A stretch of DNA of 64,000 bases, taken from Streptomyces sp. DT2A-34 (GTDB lineage: Bacteria; Actinomycetota; Actinomycetes; Streptomycetales; Streptomycetaceae). The notes under the pieces are model-generated. The model did no database searches. It was not told where the DNA came from and saw only the letters and a program-made list of their open reading frames with translations. Shown one piece after another: positions 41,018-51,692 of this stretch. The stretch is taken from assembly GCF_030499515.1 (NCBI RefSeq), contig NZ_JASTWJ010000001.1, forward strand, positions 9,838,001 to 9,902,000, read 5' to 3'. Position 1 is the first letter of the stretch. The number at the start of each line of letters is the position of its first letter. Position numbers and translations under genes: made by a program.

Positions 41018-42061
41018 TCAGGTGTTCAGGAGATTGCTGACGTAGGCGGGTGTCCCGCTCCTCGCGTCGTTGGTCTCCGCGAGGTCGCCGACATAGCGGT
41101 CGGTGGCACTATGCCAGTGGTGAACCCCGGAGATGAAGGTCGCGTAGGCGTTGGCTACCGCGAGGCCTTCCGCCTGGGCCTGACCGGCTATTCCAGCGGC
41201 GTCGAATTGAGCGGAGAGCTGCTCGCGCGCCGTGATCATGCGGTTGACGCATTCGGTCGCCCGATCGTTCACCCATTCCATGGCGCGGCGCAGGCCGCAG
41301 CCCTGGTGGTGGTCGACGAGCGTGACCAGGCTGGTAAACGGGGAGCCGTTAGCGAGTTCTTTTGGGGCGGACCAGAGGTCGTTGGACGCGCCGATTTGGT
41401 CGGCGGCAGCATTGCGCAGCTCGACGAAGGCGGGCAGGTGCCGGGTCGCGGCGGGCAGCTCGATTCCGCAGGCGGGTTCCACGATGTCGATGAACGTAGG
41501 CGCCCCAACAACGTATCGCCGGAACTCCAGGTATTCGGCGAGGGAGGGAACCCGGCCGGCCTGCCGGTCGACGGTCTCGCCGTACTGATTCCACCACAGG
41601 CGGGTCACGCTGGCGCGGAACGCCTGCCGCCAGGTCACCGACCGGTCTCGGGACAGGCGCCCCCATAGATCGGCGAAGGCACGACCCAGCGGGGTCTCCG
41701 GTGTCCGGCCGTCGAATACCGACAAGAGCGCGGTGACCGCCTTGGCGCACTGGGCGGGGTCCTGGCCGGCCGGGCCGTCATCCAGTTCGTCATCCACGAG
41801 GAAGAAGAACGCTGACCATTGCGCTCCGATGGCCAAGACGTCGATCTCCGCGGTGGAGTACATCATCGCCGACGCCCATGCGGGCCGGCCGCGCTGGATC
41901 TGGCGGCGCGACGCCGCCGAGGGGCAGAGATCGAACTCGGCGATCCACTCCCACAGCAATGCCTCGGCCTCCGCCTCGGCCGCATTCGGCGTCGGCGGAG
42001 CGAACGGCATATAGAACTCTGGTCGTGTGATGCTTTCCATGGTCAACCTCATCTCGCTCAT
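41018..42061 (-). CDS. Class I terpene synthase
   Basis: 347 residues from the ATG at 42061 (AGGGGAATCTCC upstream). The metal motifs are intact: FFFLVDDELDDGP (DDxxDD) and GASNDLWSAPKELANG (NDxxSxxxE), with the C-terminal HWHSATDRYVGD carrying the RY pair. This is the bacterial class I fold that ionises an allylic diphosphate. With a class II DxDD cyclase and a GGPP-type synthase in the same cluster, its substrate is most likely a bicyclic diterpenyl diphosphate. A directly following P450 gene is destroyed. Confidence 0.9.
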   Translation of the reverse strand: MSEMRLTMESITRPEFYMPFAPPTPNAAEAEAEALLWEWIAEFDLCPSAASRRQIQRGRPAWASAMMYSTAEIDVLAIGAQWSAFFFLVDDELDDGPAGQDPAQCAKAVTALLSVFDGRTPETPLGRAFADLWGRLSRDRSVTWRQAFRASVTRLWWNQYGETVDRQAGRVPSLAEYLEFRRYVVGAPTFIDIVEPACGIELPAATRHLPAFVELRNAAADQIGASNDLWSAPKELANGSPFTSLVTLVDHHQGCGLRRAMEWVNDRATECVNRMITAREQLSAQFDAAGIAGQAQAEGLAVANAYATFISGVHHWHSATDRYVGDLAETNDARSGTPAYVSNLLNT

Positions 42062-42239
42062 GGAGATTCCCCTGGGGACAAAGGCGTCCTGCACTGCAGG
42101 GGTTCGGGGACGCCGCTCGGAATGCTGTTCGCGCCATGCCTTGTCTGCAGATTGCGGAGGAGGGCGAAGTACTGTTGTTCGTGGGTGGTTTGGATTAGCT
42201 GCATGTCCTCGAAACCGTGCTGGACCAGTCATTGCAGGC

Positions 42240-42419
42240 TTACGGCGCCCTTCTTTTGGCCCCACACCCTCCATCGGAGTTCTGGGTCTGTGTCAATCGC
42301 CGTGCCAGAGCCACCCGCTGGGCTCGGGCGCTGAGGTCCGCCGAGTCCACCAAGGTGCCATCGACGTCGAAGGTGTGAGCGTTGGGTGGCCGGTGGCTGC
42401 GGTGCTCGGCGGCGGTCAC
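42240..42419 (-). pseudogene. HAD-like hydrolase start fused to duplicated cyclase scrap
   Basis: A GTG at 42419 overlaps the stop of the class II cyclase (GTGA). The first 35 residues include HTFDVDGTLVDSADLSARAQ, the nucleophile motif DxDGT of HAD phosphatases. After VALAR the frame becomes RLTQTQNSDGGCGAKRRAP, a copy of RRLTQTQNPDGGWGHKEGA in the cyclase, and stops. HAD-type phosphatases occur as terpene diphosphatases, so the original gene may have been part of the pathway. The body of the gene is lost. Confidence 0.65.
42244..42306. repeat. Imperfect direct repeat, partner at 42680-42740
   Basis: About 60 bases are nearly repeated 436 bases further on inside the class II cyclase gene, including an identical 28-base run that ends TGTCAATCGCCGTGCC. 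The copy in the gap shows more changes and is fused to the HAD-like start. Confidence 0.85.
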
Positions 42420-43975
42420 CGGGCCACCGCCGCCTCCTGGCGCTGCCTGTTCTGGTAGCTCTCACCGGCGGCGTTGAGTGTGGTCAGGGCGTGGATGCCG
42501 GCCAGAACCGGGAAGTTGTAGGGCAGGGGCCGAGGCCCTACTTGGTCGGGCGGCGCGGTGAACCCGCCGTCGGCGTCCTGATGTTCCAGGAGGTGCGCGA
42601 GGGCGCGGTCGGCCACGGTTGGGGAGGCGTGCCGGACGATGACGGGGATCGCATGGGCTGTGGACAGTGCGTCGCTTGCGGCGCCCTCCTTGTGGCCCCA
42701 CCCTCCGTCGGGGTTCTGGGTCTGTGTCAATCGCCGTGCCGCCGCGGTGACGGCCGAGCGGATATGTGCCCGTAGGGTCGGCGAGACGTGCGTCGCGCTG
42801 GCGTCGAGGGCTTGGACCGCGTGCGTGATGACGCTGGACTGGCTCCGCGCCCAGCTGCACTGCCATGTTCCGTCGTGCCTCTGGGCCTCCAGGAGGAAGC
42901 CCACGCCCCGTTCCAAGATTTTCGAGTGGCTATGGGGATCGGCGGCGAGCGCGATGACGGCGCCGGCGGTCAGGTCGGGCTCGGGATCGTGGCCGCGCAC
43001 GTAGGTGGGCCAGCCTCCGGTCGGGTCTGCCAGGTTGAGCAGGTAGTCGTCGGCTCGGGTGAGCCGGGTGCGGTGGGTGTCCGGGTCGGCGAGACGGAGC
43101 AGGACGGCGCATCGGCTGGTGTCGTCCACATCGCTTTGCGTTGTGGTCTCGTCGTAGCCCCAGCCTCCGTCGGCGAGTTGGCGATCCGCTATGTAGGACG
43201 CCATCCGCGGCACGACGGCCGCCGGGTCTCCCGCACCGGCCAGCGCGGTGCCTGCCAGCGCCGTCACCCACACTTCCTGACCGGCGATGAACGGGGCCCC
43301 ACCGTCGGGATTGACGGTCCCGACCAGGGCGCGCATACCGTCGCGCAGCAGCTTGCCGCCGGACTGGAAGGTGCGCAGGGCGTGGAGGGCGATCAAGTGG
43401 GCCAGCACGTTGCCCTGCCACGCCGCACCGGCGGTGAAAGAGCTCAACGAGTCGGTCAGCCGGCGGCGGTCCTCTTCCAGTCCAGGGAAATGCCGTCCGC
43501 GATGGGTCGCGTGCAGGATCCGCACCGCGCCGAGGGTCAGATCGGTCCACACCGCCTGTTCCTGCTGCCGCACGTCACCGGGGTCCACGCAGTCGCGGAA
43601 CGGAACAGCACCCAGTGTCGCGAGGAGCGTTTCGAGGAGGATCCGCTTGCGGACGCCGGTGAAGTGCCGGAAGCCGTCCAGCCCGCTTCGCAGCTCCTCG
43701 CCCGCCACCGGCTGCCCCAGGGAGGCGTTGACGAAGGCTGTGTCCAGGAAGCCGCTGGGACGCGCCTGCTGCAGAAAGGCGAGCAGGGCTTGCTGCGTGC
43801 CTGACTCTGTGTGCTCCTTGCGTAGCAGATCGAGAAGGAGTGCTGTCTCCAGGATCCGGCTGCCGCATCGCTCACGGATCGCGCCGTCGGATTCCACACG
43901 CTCACAAAGGTGGTCGTACAGACGTCGGCGGGCAGCTTGGAGGCGGGCAGGGGCATGGGTATCGATCGTGGTCAT
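42416..43975 (-). CDS. Class II diterpene cyclase (DxDD type)
   Basis: 519 residues built of QW-like/prenyltransferase repeats: LADGGWGYDETTTQSDVDDT contains the catalytic SDVDDT (DxDD) acid. Repeats include DPTGGWPTYVRGHDP, HDGTWQCSWARSQSS and NPDGGWGHKEGAASDALSTA. The protein would protonate a terminal alkene of GGPP and cyclise it to a labdane-type diphosphate (copalyl-PP or an isomer). Bacterial homologues of this size pair with a class I synthase, as found next to it. Start at 43975 has GGAGAAAACCGC upstream. Stereochemistry cannot be predicted. Confidence 0.88.
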   Translation of the reverse strand: MTTIDTHAPARLQAARRRLYDHLCERVESDGAIRERCGSRILETALLLDLLRKEHTESGTQQALLAFLQQARPSGFLDTAFVNASLGQPVAGEELRSGLDGFRHFTGVRKRILLETLLATLGAVPFRDCVDPGDVRQQEQAVWTDLTLGAVRILHATHRGRHFPGLEEDRRRLTDSLSSFTAGAAWQGNVLAHLIALHALRTFQSGGKLLRDGMRALVGTVNPDGGAPFIAGQEVWVTALAGTALAGAGDPAAVVPRMASYIADRQLADGGWGYDETTTQSDVDDTSRCAVLLRLADPDTHRTRLTRADDYLLNLADPTGGWPTYVRGHDPEPDLTAGAVIALAADPHSHSKILERGVGFLLEAQRHDGTWQCSWARSQSSVITHAVQALDASATHVSPTLRAHIRSAVTAAARRLTQTQNPDGGWGHKEGAASDALSTAHAIPVIVRHASPTVADRALAHLLEHQDADGGFTAPPDQVGPRPLPYNFPVLAGIHALTTLNAAGESYQNRQRQEAAVAR

Positions 43976-44143
43976 GCGGTTTTCTCCGGGTGGCAGAGGG
44001 GGTGACGACGGACTGCTGTGCGAATCCGCTCGGGGGCGAGTCCGTATGCCCGTCGTGGCGGCGCTGGGTGTTCTCGGCGAACTGTTCAGGTCCCCAAGGG
44101 CCTTACTTCTCCAGCGGGCCGAGATGAAGATCTCTGGCCAGGG

Positions 44144-45100
44144 TCACCGTGGGGAACTCAGTTGTCGGGGCAGCGCAAAGTACTGGTGTTCTTCGGCGGC
44201 GGTGACGGTGGACACGTCCTCGTAGCCGCGGGCGGCCAGCCACTGAAGAACCTGGTCGACCAGGGTGTCGGGGACTGAGGCGCCGGAGGTCACGCCGACC
44301 GTGGAGACGGCCTCGAGCCAGGCATCGTCGGCCTCGTGGGCGCAGTCGATCAGGTATGCCTCGCGGGCGCCGGTCAGCTTGGCGACCTCGACCAGGCGCT
44401 TGGAGTTGGAGGAGTTGCGTGAGCCGACCACGATCACCAGATCGGCCTCGGCGCCCACCTGTTTCACCGCCGCCTGACGGTTCTGCGTGGCGTAGCAGAT
44501 GTCGTCGCTGGGCGGGCTGATGAGCTGCGGGAACTTGTCCTTCAGAGCGCCCACGGTCTCCATCGTCTCGTCCACGCTCAACGTGGTCTGGGAGAGCCAG
44601 ACGACCTTCGACCCATCACGGACCACGACGTTCGCGACGTCTTCGGGGCCGTCGACCAGGGTGATGCGGTCGGGAGCCTGTCCCAACGTACCGACGACTT
44701 CCTCGTGGCCCTCGTGTCCGATGAGGAGGATGTCGTAGCCATCACCCGCGAACCGGACGGCTTCCTTGTGAACCTTGGTGACCAGTGGGCACGTCGCGTC
44801 GATCGCCTTCAGCTGCCGTGCGGCGGCCTCCTGGTGGACGACGGGGGCCACGCCGTGCGCGGAGAACAACACGAGGGACCCCTCGGGAACCTCCGCGGTC
44901 TCCTTGACGAAGATGGCGCCCTTCTCCTCCAGGGACTTCACGACGTGCTTGTTGTGGACGATCTCGTGCCGTACGTAGACGGGCGGGCCGTAGATTTCCA
45001 GAGCCTTCTCCACGGCCTGGATGGCGCGGACGACGCCGGCGCAGAAGCCGCGCGGGGCGGCGAGCAACACCCGCTTACGGCCTGGGGAGGGTGCTGTCAT
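44144..45100 (-). CDS. ispH: 4-hydroxy-3-methylbut-2-enyl diphosphate reductase (cluster copy)
   Basis: 318 residues. The three [4Fe-4S] cysteines are in [17 protein letters not shown] (C20), [16 protein letters not shown] and [17 protein letters not shown]. Other landmarks are [18 protein letters not shown] and [15 protein letters not shown] with [13 protein letters not shown]. It is the last MEP enzyme, making IPP and DMAPP. The start overlaps the prenyl-synthase stop (ATGA). Streptomyces normally carry a housekeeping ispH elsewhere, so this is probably a dedicated precursor-supply copy. Confidence 0.95.
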   Translation of the reverse strand: MTAPSPGRKRVLLAAPRGFCAGVVRAIQAVEKALEIYGPPVYVRHEIVHNKHVVKSLEEKGAIFVKETAEVPEGSLVLFSAHGVAPVVHQEAAARQLKAIDATCPLVTKVHKEAVRFAGDGYDILLIGHEGHEEVVGTLGQAPDRITLVDGPEDVANVVVRDGSKVVWLSQTTLSVDETMETVGALKDKFPQLISPPSDDICYATQNRQAAVKQVGAEADLVIVVGSRNSSNSKRLVEVAKLTGAREAYLIDCAHEADDAWLEAVSTVGVTSGASVPDTLVDQVLQWLAARGYEDVSTVTAAEEHQYFALPRQLSSPR

Positions 45101-46257
45101 GAGGTCCTCCAGGCGGCCTGCTGGGCCAGCTCGCGCAGGCGTGTGTCCACATGCGCCGGCAGGTGTGCGCGGTCCAGGGCAGCGAGGGCTTGTTCGTACC
45201 GGTCGGTGATCATCCGTTCGATTGCTTCGCGGGAGCCGGCGTGAGTGATGATGCGGCGTGCGACCTCGGCCTGGTCCTCCGTGAGGGTGGGGCAGCCGAG
45301 CAAGAGGCGGAGCTGGTCGGCTCGGGCGCGGGTGGCGTGGGTGAGGGTGTGGGCGATCAAGGCAGTGTGTTTGCCCTCGCGCAGATCGTCCAGGCGCGGT
45401 TTGCCTGTCTCGGTGGGTGTGCCGAACACGCCCAGGAGGTCGTCGCGGAGCTGGAATGCCTCTCCCAATGGCAGGGCGAACGCGCTGAGTTGGTCCAGGA
45501 CGTGCGTGTCGGCTCCGGCGAGGGCGGCGCCGATCTGCAGGGGCCGCTCGAGGGTGTACTTCGCGGTCTTGTAGTGGACGATGGCCAGGGCCCGGTCCAT
45601 GTCGGCGCTGGGGCGTCCGGTGGCGGTCAGGTCGAGGTACTGGCCGTAGATGACTTCGCTGCGCATGGTGTCGAACAGTGCACGCACCCGCGGCCAGAAC
45701 CCGCTGGGGCCCGGGTCGGCGGTGTGCAGGAGTTCGTCTGTCCATACGAAGGCGAGGTCGCCAGCCAGGACCGCGGCGCCTGCCCCGATGTCCTGGCCCT
45801 GTTGCGGACTCCGGCCTGTGCGGTGGCGCTCGGCCATGACCCGGTGGACGGTGGGCTGTCCGCGGCGGGTGTCGGAGTGGTCCATCACGTCGTCATGGAC
45901 CAGACAGAACGCGTGGAACACCTCCAGCGCCGCCCCCACCCGGACGGCCATATCACAACTGCCTGTACCGCCAGCGGCGTGCCAGCCCAGCACGCACAGC
46001 ACCGGGCGAATCCGCTTGCCCCCGGCCGCCAGGAACCGCGCCAGTGCCGCGGGCAGCTCGCCGGGCAGCCCCAGCCGGTGTGCCTCGCTGGTCTTGGCCT
46101 GCGCGAAAGAACTCACGACGGCTTCAATGCGGCGGCGCACCTGAGACACATCCAGCCCAGCCGCCCCCTCGTACGGTGCGGCAGCCTGAGCGGGGACTTG
46201 GGGGGTGAGGGCACGAGTGCGGTCGGCCCCCGGATCCGCGGGTGCGTGCTGAACCAT
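45097..46257 (-). CDS. Polyprenyl (geranylgeranyl) diphosphate synthase
   Basis: 386 residues. The first Asp-rich motif is [18 protein letters not shown] (DDxxD preceded by FHAFC), the second is [13 protein letters not shown] (RDDxxG). [19 protein letters not shown] and [13 protein letters not shown] are also typical of class I trans-prenyl transferases. The residues before the first motif ([15 protein letters not shown]) have medium-size side chains at positions -4 and -5, as in GGPP/FPP synthases; a C20 product fits the diterpene cyclases. Start at 46257 lies four bases after the FAD oxidoreductase stop. Confidence 0.92.
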   Translation of the reverse strand: MVQHAPADPGADRTRALTPQVPAQAAAPYEGAAGLDVSQVRRRIEAVVSSFAQAKTSEAHRLGLPGELPAALARFLAAGGKRIRPVLCVLGWHAAGGTGSCDMAVRVGAALEVFHAFCLVHDDVMDHSDTRRGQPTVHRVMAERHRTGRSPQQGQDIGAGAAVLAGDLAFVWTDELLHTADPGPSGFWPRVRALFDTMRSEVIYGQYLDLTATGRPSADMDRALAIVHYKTAKYTLERPLQIGAALAGADTHVLDQLSAFALPLGEAFQLRDDLLGVFGTPTETGKPRLDDLREGKHTALIAHTLTHATRARADQLRLLLGCPTLTEDQAEVARRIITHAGSREAIERMITDRYEQALAALDRAHLPAHVDTRLRELAQQAAWRTS

Positions 46258-46261
46258 GCGA

Positions 46262-47623
46262 TCACTTCCGGGTGTTGGGCTGGCGCGCAAGGAAGGCCCT
46301 GCGCAGGACGGCTGGTGCCATGAGTGCCGTCGGTGCGTCACGCATGTGCTGGACGCGGGCGAAGCGGCGATAGAGGTCGGGGTCGGTGGGAATGAGCTGG
46401 AGAAGGCGGCCCAGGTACCAGTGCGCCATACGGGCAACCAGCCGCATGCCGTTGCTCTCCCAGGCGAGGTCCGAGCTGGTCGCCATGAGCCAGGGGATGC
46501 GGATGATCCGGGCGGCGCGGCTCTGGAACTGCCGGGCGGACTCGCCCCGGCCCAGCGAGACGCCGAGGGCTTGCGCCTGCAGTGCGGCAACGGTCAGCCC
46601 CTGGCCGTAGATGGGGTTGAACAGGCACAGGCAGTCCCCGAGAGCGACCAGCCCGGTGGGCCAGGCGTGGTCACGGTGCAGCAGACGCCAGCGGTTGCCG
46701 TGGTCGACGAAGCGGTGTGCCCTATTCAAAGGCGTATGGGTCTTGAGGTAGTCGGCCGCGCAGGAGTCGGGCAGGCTCTCAGCGAATGCCTCAAAACCCG
46801 TGTCGCTGATGTCGCACTTCTCGCCGTCAGCCCCGCAGAGGGTCACCAGGCAGCGGCCGTGCTCCACGGTCACCACCCCCCCTGCCCGACGTCGGTCGGG
46901 GGCGTAAGCGAGGACGGCACGTGCAGTGAACCCCTCGTCAGGGTGCCCGTCGTACAGCCTTGTGGTGTACGCGACTTCGGCGGCCACCCTGCGCTCTGCC
47001 GGGGACGGGATTCCGGCGTCGGCGAGCCACTTGGGCAGCTGGGGACCGCGCCCGGTGGCGATCACGACCAGATCTCCCGTGAAGTCCCGGGGGGTGCCCT
47101 CGTGCCGTCCCCGTACGCCGCGGACCGCGCTCTCGCTGCCCTCGGCCACCACCAGTGCGTCGACGGTGAAGTCGCTGATGAGTTCCACGTTCGGCAGTTT
47201 CAAGACCCGGCGGCGTACCTGCTGTTCCAGAAAGGGGCGGCTGAGTGACTGCACCGAGATACCCGTCGTGGTCTGTGGGGTCCAGCCGGACGGCAGGAGG
47301 AACCGCATCGCCTCGCCGAAGTCCACCATCGGCACCCCGTTGGCCGCCATCTCTTCGCGTACACCGGGACACAGTTCCTCGAGGGTCAAGGCTCCGCGTT
47401 CGAGGAGGTAGTGGGCGTGGTAGCTCTGCGGGGTGCCGCGCCTGAACGTGGCCTCGTCGGTGATGGTGTCGCGTTCCAGGAGGGTCACCTGGGCGAAGTG
47501 GTCGGCCAGGACGCGCGTGGCGAGCAGGCCGGCGAATCCGGCGCCGATGACGATGGCGTGGTCACGTCGTGACGGTGTGCCGTGCCGGGCCTTGCGGGAG
47601 GCGGCCAGCCGTGCGAGAGACAT
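46262..47623 (-). CDS. FAD-dependent oxidoreductase/monooxygenase of terpene cluster
   Basis: 453 residues with a Rossmann ADP-binding start (AIVIGAGFAGLLATRVLADH), FAQVTLLERDTITDEATF, and FAD motif TGLVALGDCLCLFNPIYGQG followed by LTVAALQAQALG. The layout is of the geranylgeranyl-reductase/aromatic-hydroxylase (GR2) class. In terpene clusters such proteins serve as epoxidases, reductases or tailoring oxygenases. It is translated almost together with the prenyl synthase. Exact reaction unknown. Confidence 0.85.
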   Translation of the reverse strand: MSLARLAASRKARHGTPSRRDHAIVIGAGFAGLLATRVLADHFAQVTLLERDTITDEATFRRGTPQSYHAHYLLERGALTLEELCPGVREEMAANGVPMVDFGEAMRFLLPSGWTPQTTTGISVQSLSRPFLEQQVRRRVLKLPNVELISDFTVDALVVAEGSESAVRGVRGRHEGTPRDFTGDLVVIATGRGPQLPKWLADAGIPSPAERRVAAEVAYTTRLYDGHPDEGFTARAVLAYAPDRRRAGGVVTVEHGRCLVTLCGADGEKCDISDTGFEAFAESLPDSCAADYLKTHTPLNRAHRFVDHGNRWRLLHRDHAWPTGLVALGDCLCLFNPIYGQGLTVAALQAQALGVSLGRGESARQFQSRAARIIRIPWLMATSSDLAWESNGMRLVARMAHWYLGRLLQLIPTDPDLYRRFARVQHMRDAPTALMAPAVLRRAFLARQPNTRK

Positions 47624-47770
47624 GATGGTCCTTTCCCGGCAGTCGATCAGCCGTTGCTGTAGCGGGGATTGGCGGTCGTGCCTTCCTGCCAGCCGTGGCC
47701 GGGGTCCGTGTCCCGGCTACCACAGCCGGTCCCCGGGGAGGGTGTAGCGATGTCCCGTCGCCGGGGGCGG

Positions 47771-48900
<1,130 letters not shown>

Positions 48901-48904
<4 letters not shown>

Positions 48905-50748
48905 CGCAACGCCTCCTGGGCTGCGAAGGACGAGCCGGTGGCCGGAGGCCGTGGAGCGTGGGCTGCCTGGACGGCGCGGGCGATCCCGGCGGCGTCGAGT
49001 CCGGCCTGGGCCAGCAGACCCGTACGCGGACCGTGGGCGATGAACGAGCGGGGAAGACCGAGCGCCTCCACCGGTGTGCTGACCGCCTGGGTTTGGCATG
49101 CTTGGTCCAGGGCCCAGCCGAGTCCGCCGGGGAGTACACCGTCCTCGATACTGACCGCGAGGTCGTGACGGTCCGCCAGTGCCGTCAGTGCGGGGTTGAC
49201 CGGCAGTACCCACCGGGGGTCGGCGACCGTGACCCCGATGCCCTGCTCCTCCAACAAGGCCGCGGCGTCCAGGGCTGCTCCGGCCAGCGGGCCGGCTCCG
49301 ACGAGCAGGACTTCCAGGGGGCGGTGGGGGCTGCGGTGCAGGATGTCGATCCCGTCCATCCGCGCCAGCGCCGCGATGTCCCGCGATGCCGTGGCCTTCG
49401 GGATCCGCAGCGCGGTGGGCCCTTGGCCGTGGGCGACGGCCTCGCCCAGCAGTTCCTGTACCCGTGCGGCATCGCGTGGGGCGGCGACCCGCAGGCCCGG
49501 CACCGTCGACAGCAACGACAGATCCCACATGCCGTGATGGGAGGGTCCGTCGGGGCCGGTGATGCCGGCCCGGTCCAGGACGAAGGTGACCGGGAGGCGG
49601 TGCAGGGCGACGTCCATCAGGACCTGGTCGAAGGCCCGGTTGAGGAATGTGGCGTAGAGGGCGATCACCGGGTGCAGGCCGCCCATCGCGAGACCTGCGG
49701 CCGAGGTGACGGCGTGCTGTTCGGCGATGCCGACGTCGAAGACCCGCTCAGGGAAGCGTTGTTGCATCGGGTACAGGCCGGTGGGTCGCAGCATGGCCGC
49801 CGTGATGGCCACCAGATCGGGCCGCTCAGCGGCGAGCTCGGCCAGCGCCCGGCCGAACACGGTCGTCCACGTCGGCAGGCCGCCACCGCGGGAGCGTCCG
49901 GTGGCCGGGTCCACGGTGCCGACGGCGTGCAGGCAGTCCGCCTCGTCCTCCTCCGCGGGGGCGTAGCCCTTGCCCTTGACGGTCACCACGTGCACCAGCA
50001 CCGGCTGGTTGAGGGTTCGGGCCCGCCGCAGCACACCCTCAAGATCCCCGGTGCTGTGCCCGTCGACGGGCCCGAAGTAGGTGAAGCCGAGATCGGTGAA
50101 CAGGTTCCGGCACGCTGCCGCGTCCTTACCGGACTTGAGCGTGTGCAGGTGGTGGGCCAGGGCGCCGTGGGTGGGTTCGTAGGAGCGGCCGTTGTCGTTG
50201 AGTACGACGATCACGGGCCGGTCCCGGGCGGCGCCGAGGTTGTTCAGCGCCTCCCAGGCCATACCGCCGGTCAGCGCGCCGTCGCCGATGACCGCGACCA
50301 CCGCCCGCTCCTGCTCGCCGGACAGCTGGCGAGCCTTGGCCAGGCCGTCGGCGTAGGACAGGGCGGTGGAGGCGTGCGAGTTCTCCACCAGGTCGTGTTC
50401 GGACTCGGCCCGTGAGGGATACCCCGACAGGCCGCCGGCCTGCCGCAGCGAGCCGAACCGTCCGGCACGGCCGGTCAGCAGCTTGTGGACGTATGCCTGA
50501 TGACCGGTATCGAAGATCAGGCCGTCACGGGGCGAGTCGAAGACGCGGTGCAGGGCGAGGGTCAGTTCCACCGCACCCAGATTCGGGCCCAGGTGCCCGC
50601 CCGTCGCGCACACGCGCTCGATCAGAAACGACCGCAGCCCGGCCGCGAGCCGGTCGAGCTGCGGCGCCGACAGGTCCCGCAGCTGCGCTGGATCCGGGAT
50701 GCGGCAGGAGGCTTCTGCCTGGACCGGTGTGGCCGATAGATGCGCCAT
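48901..50748 (-). CDS. dxs: 1-deoxy-D-xylulose-5-phosphate synthase (cluster copy)
   Basis: About 615 residues starting [23 protein letters not shown]-binding [16 protein letters not shown] and [20 protein letters not shown], the central [20 protein letters not shown] (catalytic Glu) and [20 protein letters not shown] are diagnostic. It condenses pyruvate and glyceraldehyde-3-phosphate, the first and rate-limiting MEP step. It is the first gene of the terpene unit, with AAGGAA before the ATG; a longer in-frame start at 50847 lacks similarity. A duplicate dxs is a common sign of isoprenoid clusters. Confidence 0.95.
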
Positions 50749-51692
50749 TCGCCTGTTCCTTCCGCTGGTGGAGAGGCAAGCAGTACGGCACGGGCATGGC
50801 GAAACGAGCCCGAGCTGAGCCGGCCTCACGCCAACCCGCCGCAGCACAGGGCCAGTTCAGCACCGCCCTGGCCCGCCGAGCCAGGGAAGACAGCCGCGAG
50901 AAGGTCGCACAACTCGAAACTTAGTGAATTTGTGAAACGCGGACATGGGGCCTCGGCAACCGCACGGCGCGGTGAGCGAGGAACGCATGCCGTGGTGCTC
51001 CCGGTGCCGGCGAGGTGATCGCGAGGCCGGAGTCTCCCGGGCCGTAGCGGCAGGCACTGCCGACACCCTGCGGACTCCTCCGCACGGGTCGGTCCCGGCC
51101 CGTGCGCGTGGTTTCACTGGGGGTGTGCGCGGGACGCAGGGGGTGGGAACCGGTGTCCCGCATATGCCCGTCGCACACGCTTACCTCCGCCCGGATCGCT
51201 TCGCTTGACTGCCGTAACGCGCCCGGCGCACGCATCCACGAACGGAGCGCGCGAGCGGAAGGGGAACCCGCCATGCAAGATCCCTTCTTAAGCGCCGAAG
51301 TCCTCGCCGCCGCAAGGACTTTCGGTAGCCGTCGGCCCGCGGCACGGAGCTCGACGAAGTCCCCTCCTACGGGTGTGGCGCGAGGGCCGGTGCCAGGACG
51401 GTGCGCGCCGCCGCACCGCGACGCGAAGCCAGTCAGCGCGCCTTCGGTCGGCCCGGACGGCGACTGGAGCGGCAGACGTCGCGCACCACGTGCAACCCGG
51501 TGAATGCGCGATAGGTGAGCGCGATCGCCTCACGCGTCCTGTGGCGCAGGGCCAAGAGCCCGCTTGTCCCCGGACCTGTGCACAGCGCACCATCGGCAGA
51601 CGCGACCGCCGCAATGGTGCGCGGCTGCAGGACCCGCCCCGCCTTCAGACACCGGCCAGAGCGCCGCACGCTCGCACGCCCGGGAGGCAGTC
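50749..51692. other. Divergent intergenic region with two short unproven ORFs
   Basis: 940 bases between dxs (minus) and the TPR regulator (plus). Two plus-strand small ORFs are visible: 50796-50924 (42 residues, [20 protein letters not shown]) and 51273-51503 (76 residues, starting MQDPFLSAEVLAAARTFGS, with GGAAGGGGAAC upstream). Neither has a family I recognise; the first is very Ala/Arg/Gln rich. No clear palindromic operator for the terpene genes was seen. Confidence 0.4.
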
